DNA of 46,176 bases from an uncultured Phocaeicola sp. (GCA_944322395.1 CALUPA010000013.1:1-46176); one strand, 5' to 3'; numbered from the stretch's first letter, positions 17,410-26,748 are shown. Notes: generated from the letters alone by a model not told the origin. Made by a program: numbers and translations.

Positions 17410-18855
17410 TTATTTTTTAACGTCTGATGTCAAACTCTTAACTGCAAACCAGCTTAATATATAAGCCACTGAAGCTACGAGGAATACGATCATGTATCCA
17501 GCCTGAATTCCCTCAAAACCAAGGAAAGCCATATTACTCTCTCGTGAATATGTGAACAAGATTCCTGAACCCTGGTTGAAAAGGAAACTTCCAAGACCAC
17601 CGACCATTCCGGCTAGACCAGTAAGTGTAGCTACCACCGATTTAGGGAAGAGGTCACTTACCAAAGAATATGCATTGGCACTCCAGCTCTGGTGTGCGGC
17701 ACCGATAATACCGATGATGATTATAGGATACCAGCATGAGTGTACTCCAAGGAAAGGTGCGACTATGCCCAACAATGGGAATAGCGAATAGACAAACATT
17801 GATGATATACGACCGCCAAACGGAGTAAGTCCTTTCTTGTTTACAAGGAATGTAGGAAGATATCCTCCGATAATTGAAAGCATAGTGATGAGATACAGTG
17901 TGAATATCAGCATCATGCCCATGAAAGAGTCAGAGCTATATCCATAAATATCTTTTACATATGCAGGAGCCCAGAAAAGGAAGAACCACCACACTCCTTC
18001 AGGAAGGAATCGTGAAGCGAATATAGCCCATGTATGACGGTATGTGAAATACTTGAAGATATTCACCTTTTCCTTTGGTTCTTCAGTCTGTTTGGTCTCA
18101 TTTGATACCTTATCTTCATCCTGACGTATATAGTCAAGTTCAAGCTTGTTCATACGTTTGTTATTATCGGGCGCTTCATATGTCTTGAGCCATATACCTA
18201 GCCATACGAAACCAAGAAGACCGATTATTAGGAATGACATCTCCCATCCCCAGAAACGGGCTATCACTGGAATTGTAAACGGAGCAAGCATAGCACCTAT
18301 CTGTGAGCCAGAATTGAAAAGACTTGTTGCAAAAGCACGGTCCTTCTGAGGGAAATATGCAGAAATGGTCTTATTGGCACAAGGGAAGTTTCCAGCCTCA
18401 CCTGCCGCAAGAATACATCTCGCAATAAGGAAAAGCCACATGCTCACTGTCGATATACCCATCATGGCAGTGCCTGCATTGCGGGCTATTTCGATATGTT
18501 CACGTGCGCCGGCAAATGTCATCGACCAACTGTCAAGTACTATTCCAGCTGTAGCTATACCGCAAAATGCATGAAGGCAGGCACCAAGCGACCAGAGAGC
18601 GATTGCCCATGAATAGCCTTTCTTTATTCCCAGATAATCTACTGTTCTTCCGGCAAAGAACATCGCTATGGAATATACAAAGGAGAAACATCCGGTAATG
18701 GTACCGTAATGAACGTCAGTCCAGCCAAATTCAGGAGAAATGAAGTCTTTCCATGTAAGAGAAAGGACCTGGCGGTCAAGATAGTTTACCGTGGTTGCAA
18801 AGAACAGCATCGCACATACATACCAACGGTAGTTTGTCATTTTATTATTATTCAT
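17410..18855 (-). CDS. exuT: Hexuronate MFS transporter (ExuT-like)
   Basis: An inner-membrane major-facilitator protein of 481 residues with about 12 hydrophobic helices. Helix 1 has the N-Y-L-D-R-Q signature (ATTVNYLDRQVLSLTW) typical of anion:cation symporters of the hexuronate family. A charged central loop (about residues 230-265) separates the two halves. It sits inside the galacturonate catabolic operon, 31 bp after uxaA, so galacturonate uptake from the periplasm is the likely role. Transport of short unsaturated galacturonides cannot be excluded. Confidence 0.9.
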   Translation of the reverse strand: MNNNKMTNYRWYVCAMLFFATTVNYLDRQVLSLTWKDFISPEFGWTDVHYGTITGCFSFVYSIAMFFAGRTVDYLGIKKGYSWAIALWSLGACLHAFCGIATAGIVLDSWSMTFAGAREHIEIARNAGTAMMGISTVSMWLFLIARCILAAGEAGNFPCANKTISAYFPQKDRAFATSLFNSGSQIGAMLAPFTIPVIARFWGWEMSFLIIGLLGFVWLGIWLKTYEAPDNNKRMNKLELDYIRQDEDKVSNETKQTEEPKEKVNIFKYFTYRHTWAIFASRFLPEGVWWFFLFWAPAYVKDIYGYSSDSFMGMMLIFTLYLITMLSIIGGYLPTFLVNKKGLTPFGGRISSMFVYSLFPLLGIVAPFLGVHSCWYPIIIIGIIGAAHQSWSANAYSLVSDLFPKSVVATLTGLAGMVGGLGSFLFNQGSGILFTYSRESNMAFLGFEGIQAGYMIVFLVASVAYILSWFAVKSLTSDVKK

Positions 18856-18886
18856 TCTATATGTTTTTATGGTAGTTATTTATGGG

Positions 18887-20383
18887 TTAAAGTATTACAC
18901 CGGTCTTGAAAATAGATATCTCACGGTAATTGTTTATCTCATTCTTTACATACGCACCTGAACAGACAGAAATGACAAAGTTGAAGAAATTGTCAAGCAC
19001 TTCATCCTTACTCTTGCCTTCTACCAGAACACCGGCATTGAAGTCCATCCAGCGTGTCTTACGGTTATAAAGATTTGAGTTGGTGGAAATCTTTGCTGTA
19101 GGTACGAATGTTCCAAATGGCGTTCCACGTCCTGTAGTGAAAAGTACCATATGACATCCGGCAGAAGCAAGTGCAGTACTTGCCACAAGGTCATTACCCG
19201 GAGCACTTAGTAGATTAAGTCCGTGAGATGATATACGGTCACCGTATTCCAGCACATCAATTACCGCACTAGAACCTGATTTCTGGGTACAACCGAGAGA
19301 TTTCTCTTCAAGAGTTGAGATACCTCCGGCCTTGTTACCCGGTGACGGGTTTTCATATATCACCTGATCATTCTTTATAAAGTAATTCTTGAAATTGTTT
19401 ATCAGGCTGACTGTTTTCTGAAAAGTATCCTCGTCTTTGCAACGGTCCATAAGAATTGTCTCTGCACCAAACATTTCAGGCACTTCTGTCAGTACGCATG
19501 TACCGCCATATGATACAAGACGGTCAGTGAAAAGACCGAGCAACGGATTAGCTGTTATACCAGAGAATCCATCAGAACCTCCACATTTAAGACCAATCCT
19601 CAGTTTTGAAACAGGCTGTTCAGTTCTTACGTCTTTCTTTACATTTTCATAGAGTCCCATAAGTATTTCCATACCTGCAGAAATCTCATCCTCTACTTTC
19701 TGACATTCAAGAAATTTCACTCGTTCGCTATCATACTCGCCAAGCATTGTTCTGAATGCCGAAACCTGATTGTTCTCGCATCCAAGCCCCAAAACAAGAA
19801 CACCACCTGCATTAGGATGAAGGACCATATCACGAAGTATCTTGCGTGTATTCTCGTGATCTTCCGACAACTGTGAACACCCCCAGTTGTGTGTATAAGC
19901 ATGGATACCGTCAAAATTATCAACTTTATCACCAGCAGTCTTTTCATTGAACAGCTTTACCAGTTCGTTTGCCACACCGTTCACACAACCCACTGTAGGA
20001 ACTATCCATATTTCGTTACGGATTCCCACATCACCATTCTTTCTTTCATAGCCTTTGAAATAGACCATGCCTTCCGGCTTGCATGAATGTATCTCTACCG
20101 GATTGTATGTATAGTCCTTAATCTCACCAAGGAGTGTACGTATATATTTCTCGTTGATAAGACTTCCTGCCGCTCTGTCTTCCTTTAGCGAACCGATTGG
20201 GAAACCATATTTCACTACTACATCTCCTGTATGGAAATCCTGCAATGCAATCTTATGTCCGGCAGGAACATCATCCTTCAGTGTAATGCTACGTCCGTCC
20301 ACAGTGATTTCTGTTCCGGCTTTAAGATCGGACAACGCCACTACGACGTTGTCCTTACTGTTTATATGAAGTATATTTTCCAT
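18887..20383 (-). CDS. uxaA: Altronate dehydratase
   Basis: A cytoplasmic enzyme that dehydrates D-altronate to 2-keto-3-deoxy-D-gluconate. An N-terminal SAF domain (about 1-85) is joined to the UxaA catalytic domain, with conserved IRNEIWIVPTVGCVN, HNWGCSQL and GLKCGGSDGFSG segments; Cys residues in these probably bind the metal. Full length at 498 residues. It starts 7 bp after the uxaB stop, so the two are almost certainly co-translated. Confidence 0.97.
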   Translation of the reverse strand: MENILHINSKDNVVVALSDLKAGTEITVDGRSITLKDDVPAGHKIALQDFHTGDVVVKYGFPIGSLKEDRAAGSLINEKYIRTLLGEIKDYTYNPVEIHSCKPEGMVYFKGYERKNGDVGIRNEIWIVPTVGCVNGVANELVKLFNEKTAGDKVDNFDGIHAYTHNWGCSQLSEDHENTRKILRDMVLHPNAGGVLVLGLGCENNQVSAFRTMLGEYDSERVKFLECQKVEDEISAGMEILMGLYENVKKDVRTEQPVSKLRIGLKCGGSDGFSGITANPLLGLFTDRLVSYGGTCVLTEVPEMFGAETILMDRCKDEDTFQKTVSLINNFKNYFIKNDQVIYENPSPGNKAGGISTLEEKSLGCTQKSGSSAVIDVLEYGDRISSHGLNLLSAPGNDLVASTALASAGCHMVLFTTGRGTPFGTFVPTAKISTNSNLYNRKTRWMDFNAGVLVEGKSKDEVLDNFFNFVISVCSGAYVKNEINNYREISIFKTGVIL

Positions 20384-20390
20384 CAGGGAT

Positions 20391-21833
20391 TTATTTTACG
20401 TATTCTTTTACCATTTCATACATACCCTTTTCTTCAATTCCCTTAAGCATATCTGCCACCATATCTGTCAGGCCAGGGATATTGTTAAGGTTTTCTTCCC
20501 ACACAAAGTCTGCTGCCAGCACCTTTTCTGCTACTGCATGAAGGTCGGACAGAGTCCATGCATTCTTCACGTATTCTACAATTTCAGGAGCGTCGTTCGG
20601 AACAATTTCAGCACCGTCAGCACGTTTTCCACCCTTATAATATACGATAAGTGCTGCAAGACCGAGTACAATTCCGTATGGAAGCTCACCCTTACGGCTG
20701 AGATATTCTTTCACTGAAGGAAGATCGCGTGCTGTAAACTTAGGGAATGCATTAAGCATGATTGATGTAACCTGATGGTCTACGAAAGGATTCTCGAAGC
20801 GTTCGAGTACGCTTGCTGCAAACGCCTTAAGTTCGTCTTCAGGAAGGTTGAGTGTCTGCATGAGTTCTTCATACATAGCCTTACGGATATACTTACCGAT
20901 TACTTCGTCCTTACATGCATCGCGCACGATATCGATACCTGAAAGATAAGTTATAGGTGAAAGGATGGTATGTGTTCCGTTAAGCAATGTTACTTTACGT
21001 TCGTGGTATGGTTTTTCAGATGGAACGAATAACACGTTAAGACCAGCCTTATTTGCAGGGAATTCTGCTGCTACACTTTCAGGTGCCTCAATAACCCAAA
21101 GATGGAATGCCTCACCCTGAACTACCAGGTTATCGTCATAACCGAGGTGTTCCTTGATTTCGTTGATAGTCTTTCTTGGGAATCCAGGTACTATACGGTC
21201 CACAAGTGTAGCATAAACGCCACAAGCCTGTTCGAACCATGTCTTGAATTCTTCACCAAGATTCCATAATTCGATATACTGATAGATTGTTTCCTTCAAT
21301 TTATGACCATTCAGGAAAATAAGCTCACATGGGAAAATAATAAGACCTTTGTCCATAGCCCCATTAAAAAACTTGTAACGGTGATAAAGGAGCTGTGTAA
21401 GTTTTGCAGGGTATGAACTTGGAGGAGTATCCTCAAGACGACATGCAGGATCGAATGCAATACCTGCCTCTGTAGTATTTGAGATTACAAATCTCATCTC
21501 AGGCTGCTCAGCCAGTGAGAGATATGCTTGGTATTCTGTATAAGGATTAAGGCAACGGCTGATTACATCAATCAGTCTGTATGAATTGATTACCTCACCT
21601 TTTTCCAGTCCTTGAAGGTTTACGTGATAAAGACCATCCTGGGCATTGATCATATCTATCATACCTTTATCGATAGGCTGCACAACAACTACGCTACTGT
21701 TAAAATCTGTCTTTTCGTTCATGTTTGAGATAATCCAATCCACAAAACATCTAAGAAAATTTCCCTCACCAAACTGAATGATACGTTCAGGACGAACAAC
21801 CTTTACGGCTGTTTCTTTATTTAATGCTTTCAT
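20391..21833 (-). CDS. uxaB: Tagaturonate reductase (altronate oxidoreductase)
   Basis: A cytoplasmic NAD-dependent enzyme that reduces D-tagaturonate to D-altronate. It has the mannitol-dehydrogenase-family N-terminus with the nucleotide-binding motif QFGEGNFLR (about residues 20-28) and the C-terminal motif VTLLNGTHT. Its 480 residues are a full length. It is the first gene of the uxaB-uxaA-exuT-uxaC operon and is preceded by a -7 box (21881-21888) and the same tandem repeats as the extracellular enzyme operons. This suggests the HTCS also drives the cytoplasmic pathway. Confidence 0.96.
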   Translation of the reverse strand: MKALNKETAVKVVRPERIIQFGEGNFLRCFVDWIISNMNEKTDFNSSVVVVQPIDKGMIDMINAQDGLYHVNLQGLEKGEVINSYRLIDVISRCLNPYTEYQAYLSLAEQPEMRFVISNTTEAGIAFDPACRLEDTPPSSYPAKLTQLLYHRYKFFNGAMDKGLIIFPCELIFLNGHKLKETIYQYIELWNLGEEFKTWFEQACGVYATLVDRIVPGFPRKTINEIKEHLGYDDNLVVQGEAFHLWVIEAPESVAAEFPANKAGLNVLFVPSEKPYHERKVTLLNGTHTILSPITYLSGIDIVRDACKDEVIGKYIRKAMYEELMQTLNLPEDELKAFAASVLERFENPFVDHQVTSIMLNAFPKFTARDLPSVKEYLSRKGELPYGIVLGLAALIVYYKGGKRADGAEIVPNDAPEIVEYVKNAWTLSDLHAVAEKVLAADFVWEENLNNIPGLTDMVADMLKGIEEKGMYEMVKEYVK

Positions 21834-21880
21834 AATGTAAAGAAATTAGTTTGTACTATTATAGTGTTTATTCATATTTG

Positions 21881-21888
21881 CAAAGATA
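21881..21888 (-). promoter_or_regulatory. Promoter -7 box of the uxaBA-exuT-uxaC operon
   Basis: The minus strand reads TATCTTTG, matching TAnnTTTG. The predicted leader is about 40 nt. No clear -33 TTG is visible; the candidate operator starts 21 bp upstream. Confidence 0.55.
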
Positions 21889-21909
21889 TTCATATAGCTC
21901 TAATAGGAT

Positions 21910-21951
21910 GTGTAATATTCGTTCATTATCATGTATTTTTTGATATTTTCA
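21910..21951 (-). promoter_or_regulatory. Candidate HTCS operator upstream of uxaB
   Basis: Two direct 21-bp units on the plus strand start GTGTAATATTCGTT (21910) and ATGTATTTTTTGAT (21931). The proximal unit shares 20 of 25 positions with the unit at 15855 upstream of SusC-2. Distance to the -7 box is 21 bp. Confidence 0.55.
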
Positions 21952-22013
21952 TATTCTTATCTACGCTGCAGTCAGAAGTATTACCAGCAATTGCAAACAG
22001 GCTAATATTATAT

Positions 22014-22055
22014 AAACAAAAAAAACAGAGATGTATCTTTGAGAATACACCTCTG
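22014..22055 (-). terminator. Terminator of the GH28-DUF4861-GH43 operon
   Basis: On the minus strand CAGAGGTGTAT pairs with ATACATCTCTG (one G-U pair), followed by a run of eight T. It is the classical intrinsic terminator of this unit. Confidence 0.85.
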
Positions 22056-22080
22056 CAATAAAATAAACCAATCTTAATCA

Positions 22081-22101
22081 GAGTTCCACCTATAGGAACT
22101 C
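22081..22101 (-). other. Small hairpin directly after the GH43 stop
   Basis: A 7-bp perfect stem (GAGTTCC with GGAACTC) and a 7-nt loop lie 7 bp after the GH43 stop and upstream of the real terminator. There is no T-run of its own. It may protect the mRNA 3' end. Confidence 0.5.
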
Positions 22102-22108
22102 AGTCTCT

Positions 22109-23785
22109 CTATTTTGTAATTTTGAACCAATCCACATCAGTCCACCCGCCATCATTTGTCTTAATGGCAGGACGGGTACAAAACATACCTACTTTGGCAC
22201 CTATCCATTTACCTTCTTTTGCCTGGAATCTATTACCTAGTTTCTTGTATTTTTTACCATCAAGGCTATAGCTGAAATCGCACATTACTATAAGGTCATG
22301 TCCCCCCTCGCTCTTTGCTATTTTCTTTCCATCACAACTGAATTTAACCCGGAGATATACCGTATTGTCCGAAAGAGGAACAGTAGCATTCTTGGTTTCC
22401 TGGGTCCCTTTATCAGCTTTCTTGCACTCCACTTGTGAAAGTTCAAGACCACTGTCTGTATTTTCTATAATCAATCCAGAATAATCAATACCCATTACAA
22501 CCAATCCTGTACGTTCACCTTCATATTTAGAGGATGGGGTAAATGTCAGCTTCATGGTAGCCGTAAAGTTTTTTGCCGGAGTTTTCTGTAAAAGCAGATT
22601 TACCACATCCCACAAGTTTTTATAATCGTCTACTACAGGATATGAATACAAACGTACCATACTCTTATCACCGGCATAATAAGCCCACTTCTCATTTATG
22701 TTGGCATGCCATTGCCACTGTGGAGAAAGAGTAAATCCGTCAAAGTCATCACTCTCTTGAGGAGTACATACCGGAAAGTTTTTCCCGACATTTGGCTTTT
22801 TATAAGTAGATACTGGTTCACCACAGCCATCACCATCCTTATCAATACCTATAACAGGCCAGCCGTCTTTCCAAGTCATTGGTTGCAGATGCACAAGACG
22901 TCCATATGCTCCAACGTCCTGGAAATGCAAAAACCAGTCTTCGCCCGTCGCAGTATCGACCCATGCCCCTTGATGAGGACCGTTAACATCTGTATTCCCC
23001 TGTGCCAATACAGTTCTCCATTCATACGGGCCATACACATTCTTCGAACGTAGAACGACCTGCCATCCTGTAGGAACTCCTCCTGCCGGATGGAAGATGT
23101 AATAATATCCGTCTTTTTTATAGAACTTTGGACCTTCACAAGTCTGATGCGCTTCATGTCCGTCGAAAATAATACGCGACTGGGTAATAGCCTGGTTAGC
23201 CTCAGCATTGAGTTCGCACACAGCAATCACGCTTTTCAGTCCCGCACGACTTCCTGCATATGCATGCACCATATATACCTTGCCATCCTCATCCCATAAC
23301 GGACATGTATCAATAATACCTTTACCTGCCTTTACCAAAACCGGTTCAGTCCACGGTCCCTTAGGATCCTTTGCCTTCACCATAAAGGCTCCCTGATCAG
23401 GGTCACCCCAAAAGATATAAAACTCTCCATCATGATGGCGTATACTAGGAGCCCATACTCTATTACCGTGTTCAGGTCTTTCCGGAGTATGTGCCGGTGC
23501 AAGTTCATATGGCACAGCTGCACCTATTATAGTCCAGTTAACCAAATCTTTGGAATGAAGTATCTGAAGTCCGGGTAAACAGTTGAAACTGGAAGACGTC
23601 ATATAATAATCATCACCAACACGACAAGCGTCAGGGTCGGAATAATCGGCATACAGTACCGGATTCTTATATTTACCGTTCCCAAGGTCGGATACCCACA
23701 CCTGTGAAACATATTCCGTGTTCTGTGCAACAACAGGCATAACAGACAAAGCTGTCAATCCAATAATACTTTTCAAAATGTTCAT
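22109..23785 (-). CDS. GH43 family glycoside hydrolase
   Basis: A five-bladed propeller enzyme, expected to remove arabinose or xylose (less often galactose) from side chains. I place the start at the ATG at 23785 (MNILKSIIGL) rather than an in-frame TTG at 23806, which overlaps the upstream stop; this gives a proper signal peptide ending at VVAQ and 558 residues. The catalytic base is likely Asp50 in SDPDA. IDTCPLWDEDG carries the pKa modulator and HQTCEGPKFY the acid Glu. Residues ~345-555 are a C-terminal beta-sandwich as in GH43 xylosidase-like enzymes. It is 17 bp after the DUF4861 gene. The subfamily and sugar cannot be fixed by eye. Confidence 0.88.
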   Translation of the reverse strand: MNILKSIIGLTALSVMPVVAQNTEYVSQVWVSDLGNGKYKNPVLYADYSDPDACRVGDDYYMTSSSFNCLPGLQILHSKDLVNWTIIGAAVPYELAPAHTPERPEHGNRVWAPSIRHHDGEFYIFWGDPDQGAFMVKAKDPKGPWTEPVLVKAGKGIIDTCPLWDEDGKVYMVHAYAGSRAGLKSVIAVCELNAEANQAITQSRIIFDGHEAHQTCEGPKFYKKDGYYYIFHPAGGVPTGWQVVLRSKNVYGPYEWRTVLAQGNTDVNGPHQGAWVDTATGEDWFLHFQDVGAYGRLVHLQPMTWKDGWPVIGIDKDGDGCGEPVSTYKKPNVGKNFPVCTPQESDDFDGFTLSPQWQWHANINEKWAYYAGDKSMVRLYSYPVVDDYKNLWDVVNLLLQKTPAKNFTATMKLTFTPSSKYEGERTGLVVMGIDYSGLIIENTDSGLELSQVECKKADKGTQETKNATVPLSDNTVYLRVKFSCDGKKIAKSEGGHDLIVMCDFSYSLDGKKYKKLGNRFQAKEGKWIGAKVGMFCTRPAIKTNDGGWTDVDWFKITK

Positions 23786-23802
23786 GGCATTAAATCTATA
23801 TA

Positions 23803-25023
23803 TCAATAAATAATCTTCACTTCAACAGGATTTTCCAATTCGCGTTTCCATTCATCCATATACTCGAACCATGAAGAAGAATCTTCAAAGCCAAACTTCT
23901 CCTTTCTTGATGTAAACATTGTGTAATATCTGAAAGAAGTTTCTCCTTCAGCAGATATAGTATATAAAAAGTTATCCTTATCGCTTACTTCATGTTCTAC
24001 ATACTTCCTTGGAATAAACGTAGCAATACCTACAGTCTCCTTGGCATATTTCACTGTGTCAGTGACAGGCCAATGCCGTCCCCAACTACCAACTAGTCCG
24101 CTATGATCTGAATAAGTGACAGTTTCTGTTCCCATAATATTCTGAACTCCGGTACAAAATACCTCGTTCTTCAACGGAGTACTGAAATATGTATCAACAA
24201 TCAGGTCTCTATGTCCTGCATACAATGTATATCTGTTTGTCATATTGAGCAATGAGCCCTGATATTGCCATCCTTCTACATTTACCTCTACAATTACACG
24301 AACAGGACCTTTTGCCAATATCCTTTCAGTTCGAAATGCTACCGGTTCTATATGTACTGCTTTTTCACCGTTCCATCCTTTCAATGCCCCTACACCACAA
24401 CTGTTGCCTACCATAAGAACATCATCCCCAAAGCCTTGTGACAATTGTTCATCGTCAGGATAAAACTTGCTTTCTTCAAGTTCAAGACCTTTGCTGAATT
24501 TTCCATACGGATCGACAGTCTGTTTGGCATTAAAATAGATACGATAACCAACCAGTTCCGATTCGAACATTGGTCCATGACCGTAAATCATATTATAGAA
24601 ATTAACATCTCCAGGAACTGTAACTGAACGAATTTCGGCATGATTTCCTTTTTTATGGTCACGTGCAAGCATTGTTGCAAACACTCGATTAGGATATTCT
24701 CTGACATTTTTTTCATCACTCAGTCCTATTTCCAGTCGTTTTATTGCATTCGCAGGCATATCAACGACAAAGGCCAATTCATCTGCCACATAATCAGAAT
24801 CCATATCATCCAGTTGTGAAGGAATTTCCGATGAGCCATCCATCACAGTAACCGAATGAATTGTAAAATCAGCTTGCAATTGCATAAGATTTATACATAC
24901 CGGAACATCCTTCAAATCTTTATTCAGATTGTTATTAAGTTCTACATAAACTGTTTTGGCATATTGTCCCATTACAGAAACATATCCGAACAATAACATA
25001 AAAATACACAAAAATGTCTTCAT
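23803..25023 (-). CDS. DUF4861 domain secreted protein, function unknown
   Basis: I recognise this as a DUF4861-family protein: a signal peptide (about residues 1-19, VMGQ) and a largely beta-strand body spanning almost the whole 406 residues. Features include VYVELNNNLNKDLKDVPVCI near the N-terminus, MIYGHGPMFESELVGYRIYF in the middle and RYTLYAGHRDLIVDTYF later. It is not a described enzyme family to my knowledge. Members are often found in pectin loci, and here it sits between GH28 and GH43 in one operon. A role as a lyase, hydrolase or binding protein for pectin fragments is possible, but I assign none. Confidence 0.8.
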   Translation of the reverse strand: MKTFLCIFMLLFGYVSVMGQYAKTVYVELNNNLNKDLKDVPVCINLMQLQADFTIHSVTVMDGSSEIPSQLDDMDSDYVADELAFVVDMPANAIKRLEIGLSDEKNVREYPNRVFATMLARDHKKGNHAEIRSVTVPGDVNFYNMIYGHGPMFESELVGYRIYFNAKQTVDPYGKFSKGLELEESKFYPDDEQLSQGFGDDVLMVGNSCGVGALKGWNGEKAVHIEPVAFRTERILAKGPVRVIVEVNVEGWQYQGSLLNMTNRYTLYAGHRDLIVDTYFSTPLKNEVFCTGVQNIMGTETVTYSDHSGLVGSWGRHWPVTDTVKYAKETVGIATFIPRKYVEHEVSDKDNFLYTISAEGETSFRYYTMFTSRKEKFGFEDSSSWFEYMDEWKRELENPVEVKIIY

Positions 25024-25045
25024 AGATACATGATTATTAAAAATA

Positions 25046-25088
25046 TTGCTCTTTGCACCCGAAATTTAAAAAAGAATGCAAAGAGCAA
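25046..25088 (-). terminator. Intercistronic hairpin between GH28 and DUF4861
   Basis: A perfect 12-bp stem (TTGCTCTTTGCA with TGCAAAGAGCAA) encloses a 19-nt loop. On the minus strand it is followed by ATATTTTTAA, a weak terminator tail. It lies in the 123-bp gap and could reduce read-through from GH28 into DUF4861 and GH43. Confidence 0.65.
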
Positions 25089-25146
25089 ATTATAAAACCA
25101 CATTATTATAAATCTCCCAAAAACAATAAGCAACAATTATAATTCA

Positions 25147-26715
25147 TCAGTTATGGAATTCTTCTCCGTTTACCTTGACATTTTTTGAAAATCTGACCTT
25201 CAATGTTTCTCCCTCAGTCTGAACGTTGGCATTATCAATAGTCACATTCTCTGCCTGGCTTATCACAATACCAGATTTAGCATTTGTAATTTCCACATTC
25301 TTTATATCGATATTACGTATTGGCATCTCTGGAAGTCCATTAAAGAACATTGCACGTCCAACTCCGTTTGCTGTAATACCCGATATGTAAATATCACGGA
25401 AAGCTGGAGTTTCTTCTGTTACAGGAGGTACAGCCGTCTTCATACGGGCTATCAGTTCTTCTTCAGTTTCTTCACCGGCACCTTTTCCTCCGTAGAAAAG
25501 ATCGAACAACAGAGCCTCATGAGGAATATCTATCATATTGATATTATGAATATGAATATTCTCTACTACACCGCCTCTACCACGTGTACTTTTAAAACGC
25601 AAGCCTACGTCAGTTCCCAGAAAAGTACAGTCGGAAACATAAATATTTTTCACGCCACCCGACATTTCACTTCCAACCACGAAACCACCGTGTCCGTGAA
25701 GAACAACATTATTTTTTACAATAACATTCTGACAAGGTTCACCACGTTTACGTCCATCCTCATCCTTTCCTGATTTTATACAAATAGCATCATCGCCGGC
25801 ATCAAAAACATTGTCAATAATCAATGCATAATTACATGACTCAAGGTCTAGTGCATCACCATTCTGTGAATACCAAGGATTGAAAACCTTTACATCCTTA
25901 ATTGTTATATGTTCACATGAAAGAGGATGAAGACACCAGCTAGGAGAGTTTTTAAATGTCACGCCTTCAAGAAGCACTTTCTTGCTTTTTACAATATTAA
26001 GTAACACCGGACGTAACCAAGGTCTTATTTCATTCCATTCCTCATCTGTTTCAATACCTTCTGGATTATTGAATTCCTTACATGCTTTCGCTCCCTTCAG
26101 CGAGCCTTCTGTGGGATACCATATATCATTTTCCACAACTCCACCCGATGCAAGCAAAGATTTCCATTGCGAAGCTGTCATCTTACCTTTCTTCACAGGA
26201 CGCCAGCTATCGCCTGCGCCATCGAATACTCCATGACCGGTGATGGCTATATTCTCGGCATTCCATGCAGAAATAGGCGACTGACAACGACGTGTATTCA
26301 AGCCTTCGAAAGAAGTCTCAAGTATAGGATATGCATTAAAATCGTCAGTGAAAAGTACCAATGCATTCTTTTCTGTATAAAGGTTTACATTGCTTTTCAG
26401 TTCAATAGGACCGGTAATCCATAATCCGGCAGGTATGACAACTTTTCCACCACCTTTTGAATTGACATCATTAATAGCATTATTTATTGCCTCTGTGTTC
26501 AATGTCTTACCATCTGCCACAGCACCGAAGTCTTTAATATTTACAGAATAATCCGGGAAAGACGGTTGTTCCACCTGAATCATTTCAAAGGGCAAACCTT
26601 CGTATACAGATGTATCTATCCCTTTGTTACAAACGGGAGCTTCCTGCTTTTGTGTACACGACAGCGGAACTATAGCCGCTGCCAGTACAATGATATTCTT
26701 AAACAGTTTATTCAT
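25147..26715 (-). CDS. GH28 polygalacturonase, lipoprotein
   Basis: Hydrolyses alpha-1,4-galacturonan, as an endo or exo enzyme. I choose the ATG at 26715 (MNKLFKNIIV) over a TTG at 26751: the TTG overlaps the -7 box, and the ATG gives a clean lipoprotein signal with Cys20 (PLSC). The resulting protein has 522 residues. All four GH28 signatures are present: NGDALD (Asp287), AGDDAIC (Asp308, Asp309), GHGGFVVGS and RFKST. The fold is a right-handed beta-helix. It heads the GH28-DUF4861-GH43 operon under its own promoter and operator. A lipid anchor suggests the cell surface or outer-membrane inner face. Confidence 0.93.
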   Translation of the reverse strand: MNKLFKNIIVLAAAIVPLSCTQKQEAPVCNKGIDTSVYEGLPFEMIQVEQPSFPDYSVNIKDFGAVADGKTLNTEAINNAINDVNSKGGGKVVIPAGLWITGPIELKSNVNLYTEKNALVLFTDDFNAYPILETSFEGLNTRRCQSPISAWNAENIAITGHGVFDGAGDSWRPVKKGKMTASQWKSLLASGGVVENDIWYPTEGSLKGAKACKEFNNPEGIETDEEWNEIRPWLRPVLLNIVKSKKVLLEGVTFKNSPSWCLHPLSCEHITIKDVKVFNPWYSQNGDALDLESCNYALIIDNVFDAGDDAICIKSGKDEDGRKRGEPCQNVIVKNNVVLHGHGGFVVGSEMSGGVKNIYVSDCTFLGTDVGLRFKSTRGRGGVVENIHIHNINMIDIPHEALLFDLFYGGKGAGEETEEELIARMKTAVPPVTEETPAFRDIYISGITANGVGRAMFFNGLPEMPIRNIDIKNVEITNAKSGIVISQAENVTIDNANVQTEGETLKVRFSKNVKVNGEEFHN

Positions 26716-26748
26716 GATTATTGATTTATAGTAGTATTTGACTGATTG

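Noticed and set aside
23786-23806. Upstream TTG start for GH43 giving MIYRFNA before MNILK
   Set aside because: It overlaps the DUF4861 stop, uses a rare start codon and spoils the signal peptide. The ATG at 23785 is better.
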